DNA of 64,000 nt from Schistocephalus solidus. Lineage: Eukaryota > Platyhelminthes > Cestoda > Diphyllobothriidea > Diphyllobothriidae. A program made the position numbers and the translations under genes. This document shows, in pieces, positions 11,432 to 21,930 of this stretch. The notes beneath the pieces were generated by a model. The model was not told the origin of the DNA. It searched no databases and saw nothing but the letters and a program-made list of their open reading frames with translations. Numbering within the stretch: position 1 is the first letter of the stretch; every line of letters begins with the position of its first letter. Location: positions 248,001-312,000 of the forward strand of contig WEDG01000293.1 of NCBI GenBank assembly GCA_017591395.1. The letters are read 5' to 3'.

Positions 11432-11745
11432 GAGGCCGCCATGTAAGTTAAATACTCTTTTATTAAATTTGCCTGCTCACTGTTTTGATTTCAGCAACCA
11501 AATAACCGAGAAACTGGAGGACCTGCATGCTCCAGATGATAACGATACCGTGGAGACACGATGGTGTCAACTGCGAAATGTCATCCAGTCCACCGCCCTC
11601 GATGTACTCGGACGCGCACACCGTCGACACCAGGACTGGTTTGACGACAATGACGCCGACATCAGCAACTTACTCGCGGAGAAGAATAGACTACACAAAG
11701 CCTACATGGACCTTCGGACTGACGCCACCAAAGCAGCCTTTTTTC
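11431..11745 (+). pseudogene. RTE linker between endonuclease and RT
   Basis: The frame running from 11349 to about 11742 encodes CKLNTLLLNL and then a long alpha-helical, charged linker ([37 protein letters not shown]). The correct frame then moves to the long frame that carries [17 protein letters not shown], which marks a frameshift near 11742. The same linker appears, decayed, on the minus strand at 38915-39050. Confidence 0.75.
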
Positions 11746-14481
11746 AGATGCCGGCGCCTTGTACAACAACGGCTGCGGGAGATGCAGGATGCCTGGATGA
11801 TCCGAAAGGCTGAAGAAATCCAGGGGTATGCGGACCGCAATGAAATGAAAAACTTTTTCAAAGCCATCAAGGCCATCTACGGCCCGTGTATCAAGGGGTC
11901 CGCACCGCTGCTCAGCTCTGATGGGACAACACTGCTGACAGAGAAATCGCAAATTCTGAAGCGCTGGGCCGAGCACTTCAGAAGTGTCCTTAATTGCTCA
12001 TCAGCCATCTCCGATGCTGCCATTGACCGGCTCCCTCAAGTGGACACGAACAATGACCTGGATCTGCCGCCTTCCCTACCAGAAACCATCCGGGCCGTGC
12101 AGCAGATTTCCAGCGGTAAAGCACCGGGATCCGACGCAATCCCACCGGAAGTCTACAAGCACGGTGGGCCCCGGCTGATGGCAGAACTCACAACACTCTT
12201 CCAGGAGATGTGGCGCCAAGGACAAGTTCCTCAGGATTTCAAAGACGCGACCATCGTCCATCTCTACAAACGGAAGGGGAACCGGCAACTCTGTGATAAT
12301 CACAGAGGCATCTCGTTGCTCAACATCGCCGGGAAGATCTTCGCCCGTATCCTTCTCAATCGTCTTAACGGTCATCTAGAGCAGGGCCTGCTCCCGGAAA
12401 GCCAATGTGGCTTCCGCCGACACCGCGGGACAACCGATATGATCTTCGCCGCCCGCCAGCTACAAGAGAAGTGTCAGGAGATGCGAACTCACCTTTACAC
12501 TACCTTCGTGGATCTAACGAAAGCCTTTGACACGGTGAATCGTGACGGACTGTGGAAAGTCATGCAGAAATTTGGTTGTCCTGAGCGGTTCACGCACATG
12601 GTGCGTCAGCTTCATGACGGGATGACGGCGCGCGTCACTGACAACGGGACGGTATCCGAAGCATTCGCAGTGACCAACGGAGTAAAGCAGGGCTGCGTAC
12701 TGGCCCCCACCCTCTTCAGTCTCATGTTCTCGGCTATGCTGATGGACGCCTACCGTGATGAGCAGCCTGGTATTCGCATCGCCTACAGAACTGACGGGCG
12801 CCTTCTCAACAGTCGGCGTATGCAGGCTCCAACGCGCGTGTCTACGACTACAGTCCATGACTTGCTCTTCGCGGACGACTGCGCCCTTAACACCGTGACG
12901 GAGGAGGACATGCAAAGGAGCATGGACCTCTTCGCCGAAGGCTGCGCCGATTTTGGATTAACAATCAGTACAGCCAAAACGGTTGTCATGCACCAGCCGC
13001 CACCCAGCGCGGAATACAATGCTCCTCGAATCAATGTCAACGGTGCTCAACTCAAAAACGTGGAGACCTTCGCTTATCTAGGAAGCACGATTTCGCGCAA
13101 CACGAGAATCGATGACGAGGTTGCCCAACGGATTTCCAAAGCTAGTCAGGCCTTCGGCCGGCTGCAGGCCTCCGTGTGGAATCGCCACGGTATTCACCTG
13201 AACACCAAACTGAAGATGTACAAGGCCGTCGTCTTGTCGACACTCCTTTACGGAGCGGAAACCTGGACCGTCTACTCGAACCAAGCCAGGAAGCTGAATC
13301 ACTTTCATCTCAGCTGCCTCCGCAGAATACTGAAGCTGAGATGGCAAGACAGGATACCGGACACGGAAGTCCTGGAGCGGACCGGAATCCTCAGCATCCA
13401 TGCCATGCTGAGGCAAGTGCAGCTGCGATGGAGCGGCCACTTGGTAAGAATGGACGACGAGCGACTACCCAAACGACTTTTCTACGGAGATGTCGCTACG
13501 GGTTCTCGTCGGCAGGGGGGTCAAAAACGACGCTACAAGGACACTTTGAAGAAATCGCTGAAGCAACTGCAACTCAACTCGGCGACCTGGGAAGACCTCG
13601 CCCAGGATAGACCGGCATGGAGAAGATCAGTGAAGACTGGTTCAGCAATCTACGAGGCCAACCGGATCGCCGCCGCCAAGGCCAAAAGAGCGGCACGAAA
13701 GTCACCAGCGCCCCGCACCAACACCGCCAATGCCCAGGCCCTGCCAACATGCCCGCGCTGTCAACGCATCTTCCGCGCGCGAATCGGCCTGGTCGGACAT
13801 CTTCGGACGCAATGCACCAACAATCCCACAATTCCAATTTCTACGTCAAATTCTGCCAACCCTCATTCTGACTCCCCCACCCCTCACCCTGACATCAATT
13901 CCATTACTCCCACCATCATAGAGACCACATCCATCTACTCATCGCCTGTTACCCCCACCACCGCAACCACCATTGCCTTCGCCTTCACTACTACCACCAC
14001 AACCACCATCAGCGATGGGGAATCTCTCCTAAGCTGTACTCAATGCGACCGCACATTCACCTCACGCATCGGCCTGGTCGGTCACTTGCGAATACATCGT
14101 ACAGAGACCGGTGAGCCAGTGCCTGGAACACCATCACACAGCAGAGATCGTCGCCTCCACTGCCCTCACTGTACTCGCGCATTCACTCATCGCATGGGCC
14201 TATTCGGTCACATGCGCATCCATGACAGCGGAATTCACCACAATGCCGACAACACCGATACACCATCCACACCCTCCGCTCCTGCCATTCTTAGCGCCCC
14301 TCACGCCCCCACTACCATGAATGACATCGCCCCAGCCTCTACCGATTTCTCCTGCCCACACTGCGCCCGCAACTTCAACTCACGCATCGGCCTGGCCGGT
14401 CACCTGCGAATCCATCGCACGGAGGCTGGTGAACCAGTGCCTGGGGCTCCGACATATAGTCGACGCGCCCGCCTTCACTGA
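11746..14481 (+). CDS. RTE reverse transcriptase with C-terminal zinc fingers
   Basis: An open frame starts at 11527, but homologous protein begins near 11742 and runs to 14481. RT signatures, in residues counted from 11527: [13 protein letters not shown] (~197), NHRGISLLN (~257), [16 protein letters not shown] (~325), [13 protein letters not shown] (~384) and the catalytic FADD (~448). A thumb/connection region follows ([46 protein letters not shown]). The C-terminus has four C2H2-like fingers: CPRC (~742, ending H-x4-C), CTQC (~838), CPHC (~879) and CPHC (~943), joined by Ser/Thr/Pro-rich and [11 protein letters not shown] linkers. A TGA at 14479 removes a fifth finger that is still legible downstream. 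The fingers probably bind nucleic acid. In this copy the frame is cut off from its endonuclease. Confidence 0.9.
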   Translation, partial: RCRRLVQQRLREMQDAWMIRKAEEIQGYADRNEMKNFFKAIKAIYGPCIKGSAPLLSSDGTTLLTEKSQILKRWAEHFRSVLNCSSAISDAAIDRLPQVDTNNDLDLPPSLPETIRAVQQISSGKAPGSDAIPPEVYKHGGPRLMAELTTLFQEMWRQGQVPQDFKDATIVHLYKRKGNRQLCDNHRGISLLNIAGKIFARILLNRLNGHLEQGLLPESQCGFRRHRGTTDMIFAARQLQEKCQEMRTHLYTTFVDLTKAFDTVNRDGLWKVMQKFGCPERFTHMVRQLHDGMTARVTDNGTVSEAFAVTNGVKQGCVLAPTLFSLMFSAMLMDAYRDEQPGIRIAYRTDGRLLNSRRMQAPTRVSTTTVHDLLFADDCALNTVTEEDMQRSMDLFAEGCADFGLTISTAKTVVMHQPPPSAEYNAPRINVNGAQLKNVETFAYLGSTISRNTRIDDEVAQRISKASQAFGRLQASVWNRHGIHLNTKLKMYKAVVLSTLLYGAETWTVYSNQARKLNHFHLSCLRRILKLRWQDRIPDTEVLERTGILSIHAMLRQVQLRWSGHLVRMDDERLPKRLFYGDVATGSRRQGGQKRRYKDTLKKSLKQLQLNSATWEDLAQDRPAWRRSVKTGSAIYEANRIAAAKAKRAARKSPAPRTNTANAQALPTCPRCQRIFRARIGLVGHLRTQCTNNPTIPISTSNSANPHSDSPTPHPDINSITPTIIETTSIYSSPVTPTTATTIAFAFTTTTTTTISDGESLLSCTQCDRTFTSRIGLVGHLRIHRTETGEPVPGTPSHSRDRRLHCPHCTRAFTHRMGLFGHMRIHDSGIHHNADNTDTPSTPSAPAILSAPHAPTTMNDIAPASTDFSCPHCARNFNSRIGLAGHLRIHRTEAGEPVPGAPTYSRRARLH

Positions 14482-14555
14482 CTTCCTTGCTCCCGCACAT
14501 TTACACACCGCATGGGCCTCTTAGGACACATGCACCTCCACGACAACCTCCGGTA
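14482..14555 (+). pseudogene. Fifth zinc finger after premature stop
   Basis: In phase after the TGA at 14479-14481 the sequence still reads a finger core (RTFTHRMGLLGHMHLHDNLR) and the natural stop TAA at 14554-14556. In the copy at 52204-52283 the same place reads LHCPNC, so TGC became TGA here. Confidence 0.85.
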
Positions 14556-14640
14556 AACCACCGGAGGCTAAGCTGCATCAGCACACACTACCTACACCAA
14601 TACATCGACTACACCCTCACAATCACCATTTACCAGAGTA

Positions 14641-16104
14641 TATCACGGTTTCCTAGAAACCGTGGCTGGGAAGTCTGCCAATCTGACGCTTCCACCAGAC
14701 CACGCCGTCGGCTCAGTGTATGTGCTGTGTGTGTCGAGTGGCTGACCAGTGGACTGGGAGTCAGACGGCGATGGCTGCTCCATATCCCCTGAGTTTGTGA
14801 ATCCTGGTGTGTGCGTTATGGGGGCCAGGTCGTGCTGTGGCGCGCGAAGACGGGTACGCCGATCCGTCAGCTAATGTGCTCACTCCCACATCAGGCAACT
14901 GACCGGCTCGGACAGTAGTCTGACTGTGGGGGTGGGGAGAGAGTGAGGTCGACAGCTCAGCGCATATTCCTCACTATAAAACAATCTGACGCGCTTGAAA
15001 CTATCACGGTGCGCTAAAAGCCGTGGCTTGGAAGGTTGCCAACTGACGGGATAACTCGGACCGCGTGGTCAGCCCAATGTGTGTTTTGTGTGGAGTGGCT
15101 GACTGGCGGACTGAGAGTCAGGCTGCAATGGCTCCTTCTTAATGTGGTCTTTATGGCACCCCCACTCTGTGGGATCCGAGCCAGGTGTGGTGGCACGCCC
15201 AGGGCGGCTCCGGCCGCGCCAGCCACCTGTGCCCTCTCCCATCTCCGGTCTTGATTGTGTCATGAGACCGGGCTCAGGTGGGGGAGGAGAAGAGAGTGCG
15301 GTAACGTTGAGTGCCGCGGTTGGAAGGTTGCCAACTGACAATTACACTCAGACCTCGCAGTTAGTCCAATGTGTGTTGTGTGGAGTGGCTGACTGGTGGT
15401 CTGAGAGTCAGGCTGCGATGGCTCCTTCTTAACGTGACCTCTGGCTATCTCACACATGTGAGATGTAAGCCGTTCAACCCCCTGTTCTGTGAAATCCTGG
15501 TGCTTGTGTTTGGGGGGCCAGGTCGTGTACGTAGTACACGTAGACGAGGTCACCAGCAGCTGCGCCCGCTTCCGCATCAGACAACTGACCGGCTCGGACA
15601 GTGGTCTGATTGTGGGGTGGGGAGAGAGTGAGGTCGAGAGCTCAGCGTATTTTCCTCACTATAAACAATCTGACGCGCTTGAAACTATCACGGTGCGCTA
15701 AAAGCCGTGGCTTGGAAGGTTGCCAACTGACGGGATAACTCGGACCGCGTGGTCAGCCCAATGTGTGTTTTGTGTGGAGTGGCTGACTGGCGGACTGAGA
15801 GTCAGGTTGCAATGGCTCCTTCTTAATGTGGCCTTTATGGCACTCCCACTCCGTGGGATCCGAGCCAGGTGTGGTGGCACGCCCAGGGCGGCTCCGGCCG
15901 CGCCAGCCACCTGCGCCCTCTCCCATCTCCGGTCTTCTTGACTCTGTCTTGACACCGGGCTCAGGTGGGGAGGAGGAGAGAGTGCGGTAGCTGCAGCGCA
16001 AGGCTACTATCACTTAAAAACTAATTCACGCGCAAGTCACCGTCCCTGCACCACCTGGTGTGGAGCATACGGTGGACCTCGTCGAAATCGACGGTCGAAC
16101 TGCC
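14641..16104 (+). repeat. RTE 3' UTR: A-B-A-B unit duplication
   Basis: Four units can be marked: A (14641-15000), B (15001-15300), A-type (15301-15683) and B (15684-16104). Most begin with a short stem-loop of the form CACGG...CCGTGGCTTGG. A units end in CTCACTATAAACAATCTGACGCGC. B units hold GCAATGGCTCCTTCTTAATG and GGCGGCTCCGGCCGCGCC. The copy at 52369-53146 has just A then B, so this copy carries an internal duplication. The small frames in these units are not genes. Confidence 0.85.
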
Positions 16105-17529
16105 GTGTGCGTGACGACAAGCCGACATGGGAATTCGCGCACCTGCTGGGTGTTCCCGTGCTGTTTGGTACCCACGAAGTCACTTTAGAAAGCATCACGG
16201 AGGGTGAGATGCTAGTTCACACAGTTTAAAAAAGGATGCCTCAGACACACATAACGGCATATTTCTAAGCTTCACTACTTTGAACGCATTCACTGCGCGA
16301 GCTTACGAATTCCTGCCTACAATGATGACAGATATGGCTTCAACACGAAGGTCTGAAGAACGCTCCTCGTACAAATAACTCTCGCCGGGGCGGCGCGTTG
16401 TGATTCGCAACGAAAAAACTTCCCGCGCAGAAGATGCCTCTATTCACAGAAAAATAATATATTTTGAGTGAAAATTGACAACACTTTATATTCACCCGAT
16501 TTCTTCCCGCGCTAGTAACTATAGTAAACAAAGTTTGCATGCTTGCGCGCGTTGGTTTGTGAGTGAACATTAATAGAAGTGAAAAAGGCTAACACAAACG
16601 GCAAATTGGATGTTCTCTCGGCCAAAAATCCGAGGAGGTAGTATTTCACAACTTGCCTACTTTTCAATGAAACGGCGACACTCATGGGCCTTGGGATTAT
16701 AAATCAGCCCAGTTTTCTGCTCCAAGACGGCCTAATAATTCCATCAGACAGATTTTTTAATTAAAACACTGGTACTTGGTAGCCAAAAACACTCTAAAAA
16801 TAACCAGTTGTGTTCTAAGAGGGGATATGAACCAATCACCTACAGCTTACATATAATTTAGAAAAGGAATGTGTTCGGAGTGAGTTGTGTAAGGAATATT
16901 TTAATAATTCAGCATAACCGAACAATCGCTTTCAGGAAATCATAATCAGACAAGTACAATTGCATGCACGTGATCTGATAGGAATGGCTGGCCGAACAAA
17001 TTAAGCCGATTAAACGCGAAGTAGGATCAAACGGTCTACGGGATGCTTTTAACTTAACCAAATGCACGGAAATTTTGAACATCAATAAAAAAAACATGCT
17101 ACCCCTAGATGTTCCGCCTTTATCGACTGGAATGCCTCTCATGGAGTCTGGACTGTTTACATGAAAAGAATGTTAAGCAGAATTCCTAAGTGTTATACCG
17201 CTTCTAATCCTAAGGAAGTTGGTCCTTCGCTGCACATTGTATATTGAATGCAGATTTAATTGTCGCGTTGACTGGCAGATCGATTATGTAGCGAGGGGAT
17301 CGCCCCTTAAGCCCCCACGCTACCGGACGTCTTCATGTAAAGACTAGAGAAGAAACAGATTTACCGGATCATAGAAAACCCAGATTCCAATGCCCAATGA
17401 CATTTTTTACGTAATAGCGGAGCATAAGCTTGATTTGTACAACTGTCTGGACAACGTGAACCAATTCTATTAGATATTAAGTTTCATTCTAGAAAAACAT
17501 AAGGGCGTGTCTTCATTTCTGGTCATCCT
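16105..17529. other. No recognisable gene (16105-17529)
   Basis: The first bases (GTGTGCGTG) look like a remnant of the GT target array. The rest is AT-rich with short frames. The minus-strand frame at 16340-16570 contains a true ATG but no recognisable domain. A first exon of the Msp1/ATAD1-like gene could lie here, but I cannot point to it. Confidence 0.35.
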
Positions 17530-17975
17530 ATTTAGTACAACAAGTCACACAGGCCGGAGGCACCTATCAGGCGCCCAATCATGAGGCCGAAAGACTCACC
17601 ACCAAGGCAGGAAACACCTAGAGTCGTTAACCTAATATGCTCTAGTGGTGAACAAAGAAACTGCGTCGGAGAAACTGGGAGATTATTCCGCATGTGAATG
17701 GCCGAACAAGCAGCAGCGATGAGGAGGTTGCAGCCCACTCAATTAGACCTAGTCATATTTTCAAGTTTCACGAGGCCGAAATCCTTAAAAGTGGTGACAA
17801 CCGCGTGAGCCACGAGCTGCTCGAGTCAAGGTTCGCAGTTAAGCAGTCCATTCACAAGCGCAATGACCTCCCGTTCCCATATGCTGTGCTGAGGCTTCAC
17901 CCCAGCAGGGTAAGCAGAGGGTGTGGGCGACCAACACTTCAGCATCGCATCGATTACTTATACTTGCACTTCTTA
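17530..17975 (+). pseudogene. Penelope-like element C-terminal fragment (GIY-YIG region)
   Basis: The plus strand reads, with frameshifts, HRPEAPIRRPIMRPKDSPP, then NCVGETGRLFR with a following AEQAAAMRR (the GIY-YIG-type core region), and from 17694 IFKFHEAEILKSGDNRVSHE, LLESRFAVKQSIHKRNDLPF and YAVLR. This order is typical of the endonuclease end of Penelope-like retroelements in flatworms. Two or more frame changes and stops show it is dead. Confidence 0.8.
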
Positions 17976-18190
17976 CGGCACTGATAATGCTTGCTCCAGT
18001 TGACATCGATGATGTCACGGATTAGGCCTCTCCACACATGACGACCTGCAGCAGCAGACCTGGAAAGCTCAATCCATTCTCTTCGCCAACTGAGGTGGTC
18101 GAATACTGAAGGTGAAAGAACAACTTCCCTGTGCTGAAGAACTGTGTCAAGCCAGCTTTTGAACGGTTGTGAAAGATTGTTATGACCCAA
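17954..18190 (-). pseudogene. Possible LINE C-terminal fragment
   Basis: A 78-residue minus-strand frame (WLDTVLQHREVVLSPSVF, WRREWIELSRSAAAGRHVWR, GLIRDIIDVN, ending CRKKCKYK). The pattern W-R-x-W-I/V-x-LSRSAAA-x-R-x-x-WR-x-x-IRDII resembles the end of RTE-type retroelement proteins, but I could not match it to the copies in this window. It could also be a host exon. It lies between two Penelope-like fragments of opposite strand. Confidence 0.35.
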
Positions 18191-18264
18191 ACAATCACAT
18201 CAATTACAACCCCTAACGGTGGTCGCGAGAGCTGCTAAGTGTAGTACGCATGTGGTTGCGTGAC

Positions 18265-18410
18265 CACTACGCACTATAAATGCTGCGCACCTTGTGCCTC
18301 CATTACCTTTATATGAGAATGTCTCTGGTGATGGGTTCGAGCGAGAATCCGAAACGTTAGGCCCAAAAAAATTCTTGTACCAGCGATCACAGCTTTTCCC
18401 TCTAAAGGAG
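18265..18410 (+). repeat. Dispersed TATA/CTGATGA-type repeat, copy 2
   Basis: It carries CACTATAAATGCTGCGCACC and, 45-60 bp later, CTGGTGATGGGTTCGAGC, then GAGAATCCGAAACGTTAGG and CAGCGATCACAGC. The GGGTTC/GAATCC pair can form a stem. Penelope-like coding sequence begins about 70 bp downstream, which is why I link this family to Penelope-like elements. Confidence 0.6.
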
Positions 18411-18479
18411 GCTTAGTCTGTTGTCTGACCAACCAAGCTAGGATAATAAGATCTGTGCATGTGGTGGAAAACAAGCTCA

Positions 18480-18870
18480 CACTCTCAGGGGAAAATAGCC
18501 TCCCAGGCTATGTGAAAGCTCGTCTGCCAAAACCGGACATGCAAATGGCTGAGAAGGAACTATTCCTCACAGCACCGTTTAGAGGGGCACCAACAGATGA
18601 ATTCTAAGGTGCACGGACCAACGACCAGGATAAGATTAAATCTACCTAGCACTCCCTTTCTGCGCCTCGAAAGCAGGTATAAGCTGTTCCTCCAGGCCCC
18701 CTCAATGTGCACTTTCACTTGTTCTTGTAGAACAGATTATATTGCTGTAAACACTAGGCGCTCATTCAAGCGGATGCGAGGATACCATCCTGTTTGGCTA
18801 AACCAAATCAGGAGAACGTTCAAAGTTAGAAAAATAGTGGTTCGCTGGGTTACCAGTGGCCACCGCGTAC
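18480..18870 (+). pseudogene. Penelope-like element fragment
   Basis: The plus strand reads LFLTAPFRG near 18562, then, in the frame from 18597, TRIRLNLPSTPFLRLESRYK, SMCTFTCSCRTDYIAVNTRR, MRGYHPVWLN and VTSGHRVQVN. This is the zone before and into the GIY-YIG-type domain of a Penelope-like protein (cf. VCTYSFTCSCGQNIW in the copy at 28420-29340). The N-terminal RT part is missing and frames shift. Confidence 0.75.
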
Positions 18871-20318
18871 AAGTCAACCGTGTAGGCGCCGGCGATGCAC
18901 TCCACGCCAGCGACAACAGGGACGGTGGCCACAAGGTTAGGCTCGCAGAAGGCGTCCATTCAAGCTCTGGTTCAGGCCGAGTCGCACATCGCGTTGCAGT
19001 GACACCACAAAAAATACAACCCACTGGCACCCCTGGCTCGTTTACAGAATTCTTTCCCTTCATTTTGACATATCCAGACACCCCCAATCCACGGCCCTCT
19101 GACACCGCTGTTTTCTTTCAGCTTTCGCTACTGTACCACGAGGAAGGAGACATCGAGGGTTTGATGGGTGTCAGGAGATGATAAGGCGATGTGATATGAA
19201 CTGTGGGGTGGGGTTTGATACGAAAGTCGGAGTCTGCACGTCAGGATGGCTGTGAGGGGGAGGGAACTCGGTTATGCTTTTCTGAAAAATGTTCAATTTT
19301 AAAGGGGGCTTTTTGCAGAAATATGACAACATGCCTAGCGCAAGTCACGCAACTAAACAAGATAACCAAAACGATAGCACATACAGGAGGCAAGAAGGAG
19401 ATGCTATCACTTGGCGAAAACCAGGAGCAAGGAAATTTGGGCTAGTTTTGCTGTCTGTTTTTAATGCAGAACATGATTTAAGACATCGTCCTTAATTAGT
19501 TAAATACAATAAAATACTTTTACATGAGAAAAAAATATAAAAGAAAAGTTTTTAAGTATCCGATGCCATACCACCCCAGACGTTCATTCTGTAAGTCTAG
19601 ATGACCCCAGTCATCTAATATGCAAAATAATTTCCCAAAGGAAAAATTGATTTGGTAATTGTCTTTAAGATCAGGTTTAATATACAAATTTCCACAAAGA
19701 TAATATGGAGACTGTCTTCTGATATTAGTACACGACCGTCAATGATTTCAACACCGTAAAAAATAACAACTGATGTCCAAACGCTAGAAATGACTCTCCA
19801 CAGACAGGGCAGGAGAACAGTGACGCCTCGCCCAAGTTAATAAGGGGTGCCCTGTCCGTAATTCGAGGCAGGGGAAATATTTTCGTGCCCAGGAGTGGAG
19901 TTAAAAACGCTGTTTTTCATATTTACTTCATTTATTACTTTTTTGCTCTGGTCTGTATTGTCTACTGTTTTAAATTAGGTTTACGTCGTAGCCCTTTCCA
20001 GCACGCCATTTTTACCCAAAAATATATTCTTCCAAAAAATTATATTAATTTTAGCAGCTCTCCACGTTTGTTTTACTTAAGGTAGTTTATTCCTCAATTA
20101 TTGCGATCAACAGAATAGAGGTGAGCAGCGGTTAAATATGGATCTTTTACACGCTAAAATGGTTTATTTTTGCAAGATTGTGAGCCTCCGGGAGCGACTG
20201 CTTTCCGCGAAGACAGGTCGAACACGCCTCCACCACAAATGTTGACAAGGGAAAATGGTGACAGTGAGATTCAGAAAAGCCCTAAATGTGGATCGTAGTT
20301 TCGTCTGCAGCGTCGGGA
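18871..20318. other. No recognisable gene (18871-20318)
   Basis: The frame from 18597 runs on to 19181 but loses resemblance to Penelope-like protein after about 18870. The remainder is AT-rich and shows nothing I can name. Confidence 0.35.
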
Positions 20319-20754
20319 TCAAAGAATAGAAATTAGCACGTTAATAAATTGAAGTGATTGCTGTGCAGAATAAACGTGACTAAACTGGGTGGTAGAAAAA
20401 AAAAAACATCCAACGTGACGGAAAAGATAAGGAAAGGGGGCGGGGGCATAAAGGATGAGGTAGACCGGAGGACTCACAAGAAGGCGCTCCTCTGTACTGA
20501 GTCGTGCATTTTCGACAGAGTAAAGGTTGAGAGCAGGAGTGGAACGTCCGCTTTGGACGCTATCGAAGAAGTCTCTGAAAAAAACCACAAACTGTCGACC
20601 AGGCGTCTCGAATACGCTCATTCAATGAGGAGACGATGGGCCCCAACTCGGTGAACAGATTTTCAGGCCTAATCGTTGAAAGGGAAGTGGTGCTGACTAC
20701 AGTGGTCGCGGGGAGGTGTCCAGACAGAGGAGATCCCCCCGCAGACTCTGCCAT
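20319..20754 (-). CDS. Putative small spliced gene of unknown function
   Basis: The minus strand has an ATG at 20754 that opens a frame rich in Ser/Thr (MAESAGGSPLSGHLPATTVV, then ENLFTELGPIVSSLNERIRD). A strong polypyrimidine acceptor (GTTTTTTTCAG, exon starting 20581) precedes a segment reading DFFDSVQSGRSTPALNLYSV to STEERLL, with a GTGAGT donor after 20477. A second excellent acceptor (TTTTCTACCACCCAG) leads in phase to FSHVYSAQQSLQFINVLISI and a stop at 20319. The phase between the ATG exon and the middle exon is not solved (it would need a tiny intron). I do not recognise a family. The two later exons are better supported than the first. Confidence 0.35.
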
Positions 20755-20759
20755 GACTG

Positions 20760-21555
20760 AGATTACCTTGAAACTGTATATTAAGGAGCCAGCGGAGCTA
20801 CACAAGTCGTCGGCCTGTAAAGGAAACGTGAAAAACTCCGTAATCGTTTAAAGAGAATGCAGTAAAAAGAGGAGGCACAACTCAGCTCACTTCGAGGCCC
20901 CTTCTCAAAGACAGGCAAAATGTTGCAAGGAAGGTATGTTCGTGCTCCCAAAAATCAGGTCACTGTGTCCATAATAAAGGACACTTAAAAGGAGCGTCCA
21001 GAGTGCTCACAACCAGCCTCACTGAGAAGCGCTTTCGGCAAAGACGGGGAAAGGAACTGAAGTGGCCACATTTGGTTTATTCCCAGTCGCCAGCCAGCTG
21101 TGTCAACCCCAGCCATCGAAGAACTACGGCTGAAACCCGGACTCATGGAACTCTACCAGTTCGACCAGGGACTCGCGCCTATTCGGCTGCGATTAGCTAT
21201 CGTAAAAGACATGCATCAGATTTGATATCTGATGAAATTTTAGACAAAATTTTAAAACGTGAAATCTATTGGAAAAGCATAATTAATTCGAGCGGCATAA
21301 TCCCCAGATATTTCAGTCACATCAGAATACCGGTTTTGGAATGAGGATCTTTTCGGTCGCATACAGAAACGGATTCCACAAGACATGATCACATAAGTAC
21401 CATAATTTTTCTCAGTGATTTTCTACGTACACATAAACTTAAATAATATTTTATACAAACGATGCTCAAAAATCCTTTCTTGAACGCGTTTACAAAAAAA
21501 TAAAGTCTCCTTCAAAATTAACACATGAAGTAAAAGTATCTTTTGGTTTCCAAAA
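20760..21555. other. No recognisable gene (20760-21555)
   Basis: The plus frame at 21003-21344 contains no known domain and lacks splice context. The flank is AT-rich. Confidence 0.3.
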
Positions 21556-21559
21556 ACTT

Positions 21560-21930
21560 TTCCAATTCCTGAATGTTTTTTAAACGGACTTGCTGTTAGA
21601 CCTGCACTCAGGATTTCCGAAAAAACAAGCTGGATATGTTCCGTGTAAGGAAACTTGCATACTTCTATAAGCTAGTAAGAGGATGTCATATAGGCATTTA
21701 ATTTTTCCGTGAGCATGTATTACATTACATACTACACAAGCAGCACTAATATATATTTTGAATGGACATTTTAGGGTTTCAAAAAATATAATATATGGAA
21801 GCTTCTTAAACAGAAGATACGGTTTTAAAGTAGAAAAATTGAAGAGGACGCCCTTTGTTACTAGCTTAGTGCAAAAGAGAATACTTTGGTTCATCTTTTA
21901 CATAAAATATAGTTGCATTTATAAGGGTCG
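21560..21930 (+). repeat. Partial AT-rich foldback element
   Basis: The interior matches 24720-25080, for example AGATACGG...AAGTA, GAATACTTTGG and TTTATAAGGGTCGTCG against ATACAATTTCTTCAAGTA, GACACCTTTGG and ATAAAAGGGCATCGG. The inverted ends are not evident. Confidence 0.45.

Larger units (their letters stand above)
10025..16104 (+). mobile_element. Near full-length RTE-like non-LTR retrotransposon (E2)
   Basis: The order is 5' leader (10025-10629), endonuclease (10630-11430), linker and reverse transcriptase (about 11431-13700), zinc-finger array (13750-14540) and a long 3' UTR made of four units (14641-16104). The endonuclease plus RT organisation, with a GDFNARVG motif and a late YLGSxISxxxxIDxEVxxRIxxAxxAF stretch, fits the RTE clade. 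The coding part has several frameshifts and one early stop, so this copy is dead but recent. The 3' end (AACTGCC) is shared with E1 and E3. The 5' boundary is inferred from the end of the GT array, because no second copy reaches it. Confidence 0.85.

Noticed and set aside
11428..11494. GT...AG pair that looks like an intron in the RTE linker
   Set aside because: The homologous protein continues straight through in another frame (CKLNTLLLNL), so a frameshift explains it better.
12076..13440. Minus-strand frames of 85-133 residues within the RTE RT
   Set aside because: They are antisense shadows of the reverse transcriptase frame.
15036..15955. Recurring frames of about 70-100 residues with CVFCVEWLTGG-type text, on both strands
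   Set aside because: The same pseudo-peptides recur wherever UTR unit B occurs, so they reflect repeated non-coding DNA.
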